Source of the DNA: Stappia sp. ES.058
GTDB taxonomy: Bacteria; Pseudomonadota; Alphaproteobacteria; Rhizobiales; Stappiaceae
Direction of reading: 5' to 3'
Length of the DNA stretch: 64,000 bases
NCBI RefSeq assembly: GCF_900105595.1
Contig: NZ_LT629784.1
Span: 2,976,001-3,040,000, forward strand
Shown: one piece after another, positions 37,801-44,195 of the stretch
How positions within the stretch are numbered: position 1 is the first letter of the stretch
Layout: the number at the start of each line of letters is the position of its first letter
The notes under the pieces: generated by a model
Databases searched by the model: none
Told to the model about the DNA's origin: nothing
The model's input: the letters and a program-made list of their open reading frames with translations, nothing else
Position numbers and translations under genes: made by a program

Positions 37801-38572
37801 AGATGTTGAGCCGGTTTTCCGCGTCGACGACGACGTAAAGCGCCGTTGCCTTCTTGTACCCAAGCGCCCTGAGCGGGGTCGCGCGGTTGGCCTGCTCGCA
37901 GTAAAGCACGTCATAGTCCTTGCCGATCGCGAAGATCGAGGACTGGACGACGCTGTTTTCCACCATGGCGATGGAGAGAACCTCCGCCTGGGTGCCGCCC
38001 GGCCCCATCAGCGGCGCCCAGACGGGGCCGTTCCAGGTGTTTTCGCCAGGCGTGAAGAAGTTGTTGGCAAGCAGACCGAAGCTCTCACCGGGCACGTCGA
38101 GCATGACATTCACATAGATGTTGCCGTTGGTTGCGCCGCGCACGGCCCGGAACTGCCGGATCGTCTCGGTCGCATCCTCGGGCCTGGTTTCCTGTTGGAA
38201 ATAATTCTCCGTCTCCGGCTTGTAGGAGGCATAGCGAAGCTGGCCATTGCCGCCGAGCGACAGGATGTTGGGCGTGTCGCTGCTTTCGCTGACCGAGGAG
38301 TAGAGGAAGAGCTGACGCCCGGTGATCTTCAGGTTGGTGTCGTGATAGGGGGCAGCCGCATCCTCGCCGCGCCGCAACCGGTAGATCTCGTCGTTGGTGC
38401 CGATCGTGTAGAGATCAAGGTTTCCCGCGGCATTGGGATAGGTGCGGATGTCGGTGCCGCCGAGCGCGGGCTTCGACAGCTGGAAGGTCTCCATGTACTT
38501 CGTGCTCGCGCGCGCCGCCGGAAATTCTCCCGCGGACAGCTCAGCGCGTGCGGATCTGGGCATGAAAGTCAT
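34877..38572 (-). CDS. Giant propeller / Ig-like / hydrophobic-helix protein, unknown
   Basis: A 1231-residue protein I cannot assign. Residues ~20-410 read as a lectin-like beta-propeller, with repeats such as DLYTIGTNDEIYRLRR, SIFAIGKDYDVLYCE and QVFGIGTDGRLWRSG. Residues ~415-480 look like an Ig/BIG-type domain (LVVLDNDGMPLPFAKVSIQA, ETGPNGKVVV). From ~640 come long amphipathic helices rich in V, I, F and W (KFVVDGLVKIVVEIVDGIGR and QLFEWLAFLFNIGDF). From ~870 to the end there are several hydrophobic segments (LTITLWGVANMIMVAWNY, IPALIGGALQTVGYIGSAGI). There is no Sec signal. The layout resembles a binding domain joined to a membrane-inserting part, as in some toxins, but this is inference. 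Last gene of the cluster. Confidence 0.7.
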   Translation of the reverse strand: MTFMPRSARAELSAGEFPAARASTKYMETFQLSKPALGGTDIRTYPNAAGNLDLYTIGTNDEIYRLRRGEDAAAPYHDTNLKITGRQLFLYSSVSESSDTPNILSLGGNGQLRYASYKPETENYFQQETRPEDATETIRQFRAVRGATNGNIYVNVMLDVPGESFGLLANNFFTPGENTWNGPVWAPLMGPGGTQAEVLSIAMVENSVVQSSIFAIGKDYDVLYCEQANRATPLRALGYKKATALYVVVDAENRLNIFAVEKDTGKLLLKKERKYQSGTLKQFDDWIHVDAGQTVSLTQIYASICFDGLLQVFGIGTDGRLWRSGQVPGSGRSSEPVWNTLFPLGNEIPSDAGSKASIFTVGRDLAGYAEAYTVSAGGELTRFWQSPTSQQWFDEHVTLYRGDNEMVPVETHALELVVLDNDGMPLPFAKVSIQASFLVTLFVDGRSYRCSQLNRVGVETGPNGKVVVHQRANALAAATLYVETPSTLAGAPLAVEPNLQLQEKLETLSVEDIKNAKDASGAYLLPAQYRTSDEYAQSLQQITQSSMQIAGQQEVKANKVAYHAVGRGRAARGFSPKLNLAAMNGTTWAIDFSSGFPQYQAMTMADVADWKSSRLEMMRASSADGAEVAGFLGIDWGDVWNGIKNAAKFVVDGLVKIVVEIVDGIGRVLFEIAGKVFEAIIEFAQQAFDFVQGVWNWLKVKLKQLFEWLAFLFNIGDFVRTAEAVEHNIHVLLDFTVDGVEHVKQMILGGIDTMKNSLQATVDSFVAELNKADNPTYDQFSTQAEMSDDQAYQLEHNLFANAYEENGGNASEKGSTSVSLMTQTALSSTLDGLVTMLEDLADNFQFGDGKAAFDEAIEYFTAIGDNPNEVLNLLMSGIIKVMEAVALFALDAAKGVIAVLMDIIKDVVEAFRDVLFAEWEIPVVSQLYKFFTGKTLSIRVSQIASYLIAIPSTLIYKLATDTAPFPDQAALDAYKNYITVDWLKSKFGIQTEKAVAFDSSQEKVVAQVALGFYAGAMGVRLFTDNLTGFLSATAVVKTDAPTKLPTNVKDFVGKWKPKGKALAGLGAVLLRYVSTFCTMPWLIRPGSPGPSCPAGDPGFAGTIWITQLICGPTRGLFVLAAVPGGRPRVYTGELTITLWGVANMIMVAWNYNDTKNKDTLAKLGLSRALTNIIPGQIGRVLFIPDVQEATYFIPALIGGALQTVGYIGSAGIAIAELVEVGNMDESLFVQA

Positions 38573-39491
38573 GGAAACCTCCTGAAATCGCTGATGAGGA
38601 AAGCGCGTTTGAAACCGTCTCGACGCTGGCCGCGTCGCGGCAGCGTCTGGCAAGCTGAAGCGTCGGCGAGCGCCACACCGGTCGCCCGTGCGCATTGCAG
38701 TAAAGCGGCCGGTCGTCGTCCGGCCAGGCTGCACCTGTGTCGGGCGCGATCCGCGCAAGCGCGGGCGCGAGCAGGCGAACGCCGGAACATGCGGCGCGCG
38801 AAAGCGCCTCGGTCAGTTCGGCCGGATGCGCGTAGAACGGCGCCAGCATCCGAAGCTGCGACAGCGACGGCGGACCATCCGGCAGGGCCGCCGCGACACC
38901 CGCGCAAAGTCGCGCGCCGAAACCGTCCGGCGCGCTCATGTCGACACCGGCGCGCGCCAGGCTTGCAAGCACGTTGAGATTGACGATCAGGTCGACGGGA
39001 TTTGCCGGCGCCTCAGCATCGAGCCAGGTCCGGACCATCGGCGCGCGCACGAACGGGGGGTCGCCGCGCCGCGCCGCGCGCGCGCAGTGGCTTGCATAAA
39101 GCGCTGGCAAGGTGGTGGCGGCCTCTTGTGCGGACCGGCGTCCCCCGGCCACCAGCGCCATCCAGGCGAGCGCGGTGTCGTCGGCATCCGCCGGCAGACG
39201 AATGTCGAGCCGTGCCGTGCCTTCGGGCGGATAGAACAGAAAAGCTCCCGGCACTTCGGGGGCCGCGCAGGTCTCGATGAAATCGAGGGCGCGCCTTTGC
39301 GCTTCGCGCAGCGCCTCCCGGTTCCCGTTCGCCCCCGGTGAGGCGAGACGATCCGACAGGATCAGGGCCACCTGCGCCGTGACGAAACAGGTCTCATCCG
39401 TGATGGGCCCATCCGGTCCTTCGACGGTTGAGGGAAACGCACCGGAGAGGCACTGTCGCGCCAGCAGGTCGCAAAACCGCAAATCAGCCAT
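38541..39491 (-). CDS. Terpene-cyclase-like alpha/alpha-toroid protein with DADDTA
   Basis: A 316-residue soluble, mainly helical protein. It carries D-A-D-D-T-A at residues 102-107, followed by LAWMALVAGG, an exact match to the DxDDTA acid motif of class II terpene cyclases and squalene-hopene cyclases. Helix pairs (ALREAQRRALDFIETCAAPE, PVDLIVNLNVLASLARAGVD, SLSQLRMLAPFYAHPAELTE) suggest an alpha/alpha toroid. At 316 residues it would hold only one such domain, half the usual class II length, and QW repeats are not obvious, so a non-catalytic toroid is possible. Its start overlaps the 3' end of the neighbouring gene by 8 bases and its end overlaps the giant gene. Confidence 0.6.
   Translation of the reverse strand: MADLRFCDLLARQCLSGAFPSTVEGPDGPITDETCFVTAQVALILSDRLASPGANGNREALREAQRRALDFIETCAAPEVPGAFLFYPPEGTARLDIRLPADADDTALAWMALVAGGRRSAQEAATTLPALYASHCARAARRGDPPFVRAPMVRTWLDAEAPANPVDLIVNLNVLASLARAGVDMSAPDGFGARLCAGVAAALPDGPPSLSQLRMLAPFYAHPAELTEALSRAACSGVRLLAPALARIAPDTGAAWPDDDRPLYCNAHGRPVWRSPTLQLARRCRDAASVETVSNALSSSAISGGFHDFHAQIRTR
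38578..38583 (-). promoter_or_regulatory. Perfect Shine-Dalgarno fixing the start of the giant gene
   Basis: AGGAGG five bases before the ATG at 38572. It selects this start over the frame extending to 38758, and places the start 32 bases inside the preceding gene, implying coupled translation. Confidence 0.75.
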
Positions 39492-40512
39492 GGCGCACCT
39501 CGCGTGCCGTCATGCCGGCGCCATTTTCACCGACAAGCGGCGGCGCCAGCGCGACCGTGGCAGTCGCATGCAGCGGCTGGCCATCCGCCAGCATGACGCC
39601 GACCAACCCGTGTTCGGGCACCCGGCCGGTGTCGTCCGGCAGGGTCAGCGCGTCGTAGGCGTCCATCGGCCAGCCGGCTTCGTTTCCGACACGCAACAGG
39701 GCGGCCCGCGCCCGTTCCGGGGGGCCAAGCAGCGCCGTTGCGTTGGAATACCAGGTGAAGACCCGCGCCCGGCCCTGCGCATCGAAGGCGCAGCTGAAGC
39801 CCATGTCGTAGGACGGGAGTTCGAAGCGCACCGTACGCTGCGTCAAGGTTGTGAGGAAGCCGACGACCTCTCCTCCGCGCTCGTCCAGGCCGAAGCGACG
39901 CATCAGCGTGTCGAGCTCGGCAGGAAACAGGCGACCGCAGCGATAGTAGAATTCCGTCCCGCCCGAGGCCGGGTCGAGACCGATCATGGTCAGGCGGATT
40001 TGTCGGCGCGGCAGGACCGCCGGCTGGCCGGCCATCTCTTCGTCGAGAGACTGCCAGGCACATCCCTCCGGCACATCGAGATAGAGCTTGTCGCGCAACT
40101 CCCCGCCGGCGACGCGAAGCCCGAGCCATGCGCCGTAGCGCCCCCCGAAATCGCGCTGCCAATCGCCCACACGCGCCGCAACCGCCGCCTGCGCGGCCGC
40201 AAGAGGCCGGGACAACGCCGCACGACACGATCGCGCCCGATCGGCGGGCGAGCCGTCCGGATCCGGATCGAGGCTGACCCGCAGTCCCGGTGTCGGCCAC
40301 ACCACCGCCGCCTCGAGCGGCGCGCCCGCCGGCGTCAGCCGGCTTGCACCTCCGCTGGCGGCGCGGGGCGCAAGCCGCGCCACCGCCTTGCCAAGCCACG
40401 CGGCATCGTTCGTCGACACCCGCGACAGGCTGTGCAGCGCGGAAAACCGGGCAGCGACACCGCCGCCGTCATTCGCCGCGCCGCCGCCATCCGTGGACAG
40501 GGCGCCGTGCAC
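39484..40512 (-). CDS. ABBA/PT-barrel-like protein, possible aromatic prenyltransferase
   Basis: A 342-residue protein starting with GTG, four bases after the preceding stop. I see five strand-pair plus helix units: residues ~67-110, ~128-165 (WLGLRVAGGELRDKLYLDVP), ~171-208 (IRLTMIGLDPASGGTEFYYR then a helix), ~228-275 (FELPSYDMGFSCAFDAQGRA, VFTWYSNAT) and ~302-325. This spacing, with the GGELRDK-LY and FYYR strands, parallels NphB/CloQ-type ABBA prenyltransferases, which attach prenyl groups to aromatic or indole acceptors. Identity is low to my eye and no assignment is certain. Together with the DADDTA protein it suggests prenyl chemistry. No signal peptide or membrane helix. Confidence 0.55.
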   Translation of the reverse strand: MHGALSTDGGGAANDGGGVAARFSALHSLSRVSTNDAAWLGKAVARLAPRAASGGASRLTPAGAPLEAAVVWPTPGLRVSLDPDPDGSPADRARSCRAALSRPLAAAQAAVAARVGDWQRDFGGRYGAWLGLRVAGGELRDKLYLDVPEGCAWQSLDEEMAGQPAVLPRRQIRLTMIGLDPASGGTEFYYRCGRLFPAELDTLMRRFGLDERGGEVVGFLTTLTQRTVRFELPSYDMGFSCAFDAQGRARVFTWYSNATALLGPPERARAALLRVGNEAGWPMDAYDALTLPDDTGRVPEHGLVGVMLADGQPLHATATVALAPPLVGENGAGMTAREVRHG

Positions 40513-40516
40513 CGTC

Positions 40517-42865
40517 CTAGCCCGCGGCGCGCATATGCGCGATGAGCGCTTCGGGTTCGATGCTGTGACGGACGATGCCCGGCTGGACGTTCGCCGGCGG
40601 CAGGGCCGGGAGTTCCACCGAGAGCTTTCCTTCCACCTTCTGGTCGGTCAGCGTGCGTTGCTCGCCGTTCGTCTTCATCACGTAGACGGCCGTGTAGTAG
40701 AACTCGACCGTCGGATCAATCCGCGGCCGCTGCACGCCATAATAGCGGTCGAGATCGTCGACACGCGGCGTTCCGGCCGGGCTCAGGATGCTGAACAGGA
40801 GCAGATTGTCCTGCGACCCCTGCGCCACCGCCCGCTCCTCGCTGGTCATTTCCTCGCGCGGCTTTGTGAAGAAGTCCGGCAGCTTTTCGCCGAACTCCTC
40901 CTTGGCCGTCTTCTTGAGCTGGAACATGGTCAGATTGACGCTCGCCACCTGCGACCAGTCGATCAGCGAGGTGTCGACGAGCACGCTGTAGTTTTCGATG
41001 GTGTTGGTGACCGTCAGCGTCTTGTATTCGCTCGACTGCTTGTAGTTGGCGAGCGTGAAGTCCGATCCGTCCGTATAGAAGATGGTGCCGGCGATGTTGT
41101 AGTAGGCGGAATTTGTGTTGTCGACCGCCTGGAAGTTCCAGCGCGGCTCGGCGAAACTGAGCAGACCCTGCGGCTGCCAGTTCGACCAGGTGTTCTCGAA
41201 CAGCCAACCGTTGGGGTCGTTCGCCGGATCGAAGTACTGCGCGTTGACGTCGACCAGCATCAGATCCTGCGCCTGGTCGGCGTAGTTGAAGGCGCGCAGC
41301 GTGAACTGCGTGAACAGCCCCTTGGGATCCTTGACGAAAACGATGTCGGCATTGCCGGAGGTCGTGTTGTCCGGAGCGCTCGACAAGGCGCCCGGCGGCT
41401 GGGAGACGACCTCGGAATTGTCCGACATCTGATAGCGCAGGCGGTAGCTGTAGGCTTGGCCGATGGGCAGGTTGTAGTAGCTGTCGAAGGTGAGCGCCCC
41501 GTCCTCGCCGTTGTCGATCATCGTCTTGGTCTGGACGATGGCCGGGCTGCCCGAGGGCGGCGCGAAGAAGAAGTCGATGTTGACCGCCTTGACCGCAGTG
41601 CTTCCCGAAAAGGGGATTGCCTGCCCGATGAACGTGACCTGGCGCGTGCCGAAGACGTTCGGCGTGATGTTGACGAGCGTGTCGGAAGTGGTGACCGGAT
41701 CGCTCTGGAAGGTCGTGCCGTCCTTGAACTGGATCACATAGGAATAGGTGTATTCGCCATTGAAGGACCCGCCGGGAAAATCGCCGGGCGCCTCGTAGAT
41801 CATCGACGACTGGTCGCCGTCCTTGACGATCAGCATGAAGGTGTTGCCGGTCTTGCGGGTCGGATAGTCGACGGTGACGGTCACGGATTCGGCAACCGCA
41901 TCGCCGTTGTCGGTGCGTGCCAGCTGGCCGATCAGGTTGAACACGACGGAGAGCTTGCGGTTGTCGACCTGAATGAAGAGCTTGTTCCACTCTTCGCTGG
42001 AGAATTTCTCCATGAAGCTCGAGACCGGCGTGGACCAGTCGATCACCGTGTCCTCGCTGTAGCTCTGCTCGAAGGACGTGGTGGCCGACACCGGATTGGG
42101 GCCGGTCGCCATGGTCGCGGCCGCCGCAACCGTGTTCGCCACCTGGTTTTCCAGCGTGGTCCAGCCCCAGTCGCGCACGCGCTGTTCCAGTTCCTGCGTG
42201 CTGCCGGCGCCGATCGTAACCTTCACCTCGCCGGCGCCCGACTGCTGCAGCACCTGCTTGACGTCCTGCAGGACCTGTTTCTGGTTGCCCCAGGTGTCGC
42301 GCACGGTCTTGTAGGTCTTTTCGTAGTGGATCGCAGCCTCGGCCACGTATTTGACCGTGGCCTTGGCGCCGAGCAGCTTGGTCAGCACCTGCATGTCGTA
42401 TTCGACGCGGAAGGGCGAGGCGCCGCCGCCTTCGGAATAGGCCGCCTTGAAGGTGTTGAGCGCCTCCGCCGTTTCCAGCGGAATCTGGAAGGCCGCGACA
42501 TTCGTGCCGTAGAGCGTCGGCTCGACCGCGAGAACCTCGGTCTCGCCCTCGATGTCATAGTGGAAATAGGCCGTCCCCCCGACCCAGGTGAAGCCGCCCC
42601 AGCTGATGTCGTCGCCGAGAACCGCCTCCGCCGCCTGCCGCGCGGCAAGCGGTTGCACGAGTTCCATCTCGAAGGTGCACAGTCCCGACAGACCGCCGCC
42701 ATTCTTGGTGTATTCGGCGATCGAGAACGCGGGCGCGCCGTTCACCGTGCGCAGCGTGGGAACCGGCACCATGTACCAAAGCTTGGGATTGTCGTGATCC
42801 TGATAGACGTAGACGACGCCGTTCGGGCCGTAATCGATTTCGCGCACTGTGGTGATATCAAACAT
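40517..42865 (-). CDS. Large beta-rich protein, unknown, first gene of cluster
   Basis: A 782-residue soluble protein with no signal peptide or membrane helix. The N-terminus is EIDYGPNGVVYVYQDHDNPK and LWYMVPVPTLRTVNGAPAFS; a helical portion follows at about 190-240 (LQDVKQVLQQSGAGEVKVTI). Most of the rest is Ser/Thr/Asn-rich strands (GSFNGEYTYSYVIQFKDGTT, DYPTRKTGNTFMLIVKDG), suggesting several beta-sandwich domains. It is acidic and poor in cysteine, fitting an extracellular or particle-associated role, but export is unproven. I recognise no family. The ATG follows GAGGA. It heads a four-gene operon transcribed leftward with gaps of 4 bases or overlaps. Confidence 0.65.
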   Translation of the reverse strand: MFDITTVREIDYGPNGVVYVYQDHDNPKLWYMVPVPTLRTVNGAPAFSIAEYTKNGGGLSGLCTFEMELVQPLAARQAAEAVLGDDISWGGFTWVGGTAYFHYDIEGETEVLAVEPTLYGTNVAAFQIPLETAEALNTFKAAYSEGGGASPFRVEYDMQVLTKLLGAKATVKYVAEAAIHYEKTYKTVRDTWGNQKQVLQDVKQVLQQSGAGEVKVTIGAGSTQELEQRVRDWGWTTLENQVANTVAAAATMATGPNPVSATTSFEQSYSEDTVIDWSTPVSSFMEKFSSEEWNKLFIQVDNRKLSVVFNLIGQLARTDNGDAVAESVTVTVDYPTRKTGNTFMLIVKDGDQSSMIYEAPGDFPGGSFNGEYTYSYVIQFKDGTTFQSDPVTTSDTLVNITPNVFGTRQVTFIGQAIPFSGSTAVKAVNIDFFFAPPSGSPAIVQTKTMIDNGEDGALTFDSYYNLPIGQAYSYRLRYQMSDNSEVVSQPPGALSSAPDNTTSGNADIVFVKDPKGLFTQFTLRAFNYADQAQDLMLVDVNAQYFDPANDPNGWLFENTWSNWQPQGLLSFAEPRWNFQAVDNTNSAYYNIAGTIFYTDGSDFTLANYKQSSEYKTLTVTNTIENYSVLVDTSLIDWSQVASVNLTMFQLKKTAKEEFGEKLPDFFTKPREEMTSEERAVAQGSQDNLLLFSILSPAGTPRVDDLDRYYGVQRPRIDPTVEFYYTAVYVMKTNGEQRTLTDQKVEGKLSVELPALPPANVQPGIVRHSIEPEALIAHMRAAG

Positions 42866-43266
42866 GGCGTCCTCGCATCGCGATAAATTAGAGAAAATCC
42901 GAAAATCTACCTATGCGCGAAGATTGACATTCCAGAGTGCAACTTACAAGTCAATTTCGCGCATTATCCTAACGTAAGAATTACAACCTGAATGCAACTC
43001 ATGCAAAAAATGCGTGTAAATTTAGTCATTAATACATATTATCATAATATTTCAGATCTCAAACGCTCGTCGGCGCGCGCGCTTCAGACGGAACCGGAGG
43101 ACGGCCACCGGCGCGTGTCGCGAACGGGCATTTGGATGTTCATGCGTACCCGGCGGCAAACAGCATCGGGGTAAGACCGCCCTGGTGGAAAACCGGTCGT
43201 CCCGCAAACTGATTTCTACGAAACGCGAAACCGGCGGAGGGCCTTCGGAGAGCCTCTGGCTGGCGG
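42866..43266. other. AT-rich intergenic region upstream of the cluster
   Basis: About 400 bases without a gene. The left 200 are markedly AT-rich for this genome (runs such as TTAATACATATTATCATAAT near 43030-43050) and contain the long inverted repeat at 42914-42963. They should hold the cluster promoter. The right part is GC-rich and adjoins the end of the metal permease gene. The compositional step suggests acquired DNA. Confidence 0.6.
42914..42963 (-). promoter_or_regulatory. Large inverted repeat upstream of the four-gene cluster
   Basis: TGCGCGAAGATTGAC and GTCAATTTCGCGCA are inverted copies (14 paired bases, one bulged base) around 21 bases. The repeat lies 49-98 bases before the ATG at 42865, within the expected promoter zone. 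It could be a regulator operator or, if transcribed, a leader hairpin. Confidence 0.5.
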
Positions 43267-44193
43267 TCAGCCCTGCCCCTGCGCGGCACCGATGCGGCGG
43301 CGGTGCGGAGCCGCAAGGCAAGCAAGGGCGAGAATGACGCCGGACACCGCCGCGATCATGCCCGCGGCGCTCACCGCGTTCTGTGCGCCGAACCAGAGCG
43401 GGCCGTAGCCGGCCAGCACATATCCGACAACGGCCGATAGCGTGGCAAAGACGACGCTCCAGCCGACCTGGGCCTCCAGCCGGTTGGTCATCAAACGGGC
43501 CGCCGCCGGAGGACAGATGAACATCGCGATGACGATGATCGACCCGACCGCGTCGAAGGCGGCGACCGCCGCGACGGCGGAGGCGGCGACCAGCGCCAGC
43601 CCGATGGTGCGCGTGGGCACGCCGAGCGTCGCGGCAAAACCCTCGTCAAACGTCGACAGCTTGAGCGGGCGCCAGAAAACGAACGTCAACACGGCGATCG
43701 CGGCCGCCACCACCGCAATGCGCGGCAATTCGGTCGGCAGTCCCGCAAGCGCCACCGGATCGAGCAGAGAGCCCCATCCGGTGGCGTCGAACCAGATCAG
43801 GCTTTCCAGATTGCCCATCAGCGCATGCTCGACATCGAGATGCACCGCGCTCGTGTCGGTCTGCTCCAGCAACAGGACGCCGCCGGCGAACATGGATGTG
43901 AAAACGACCCCCATGGCGGCCCCCGGCTCGATCCGTCCGACCCGCTTGATCGTCTCGATCAGAACCACCGCGACCAGCGCCGCCCCGGCCGCGCCGATCA
44001 GCATCGGCAGGGCGGCAATGACCCCGGTGGCGAGGAAGGCGACGACGATGCCCGGCAGCACCACATGGCTGATCGCATCCCCGATCAACGCCTGCCGGCG
44101 CAGGATGAGGAAATTGCCGGGCAAGGCACAGGCAATCGCCGACAGGACGCCGATCAGGATCGGCGTGAGCGAGAGTTGCAAAAAGGCGTCCAT
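43267..44193 (-). CDS. Mn/Zn/Fe-type ABC transporter permease
   Basis: A 308-residue inner-membrane permease of the ABC-3 family, importing Mn, Zn or Fe with the adjacent genes. About eight helices are visible (LTPILIGVLSAIACALPGNF, VVLPGIVVAFLATGVIAALP, LGVPTRTIGLALVAASAVAA, SIIVIAMFICPPAAARLM). The LILRRQALIGDAISHVVLPG segment is the cytoplasmic ATPase-coupling motif of the family. GGAG precedes the ATG. Its start is two bases past the stop of the other permease, so the two are coupled and probably form a heterodimer. Metal identity cannot be fixed from sequence. Confidence 0.88.
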   Translation of the reverse strand: MDAFLQLSLTPILIGVLSAIACALPGNFLILRRQALIGDAISHVVLPGIVVAFLATGVIAALPMLIGAAGAALVAVVLIETIKRVGRIEPGAAMGVVFTSMFAGGVLLLEQTDTSAVHLDVEHALMGNLESLIWFDATGWGSLLDPVALAGLPTELPRIAVVAAAIAVLTFVFWRPLKLSTFDEGFAATLGVPTRTIGLALVAASAVAAVAAFDAVGSIIVIAMFICPPAAARLMTNRLEAQVGWSVVFATLSAVVGYVLAGYGPLWFGAQNAVSAAGMIAAVSGVILALACLAAPHRRRIGAAQGQG

Positions 44194-44195
44194 GA

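Noticed and set aside
37073..38977. 634-codon frame antisense to the giant gene
   Set aside because: Low-complexity Arg/Leu/Asp translation typical of antisense GC-rich DNA.
40388..42886. 832-codon open frame antisense to the 782-residue gene
   Set aside because: High-GC shadow: composition dominated by Arg, Gly, Val and Asp, no domain, and the opposite strand has a coherent protein with a good ribosome-binding site.
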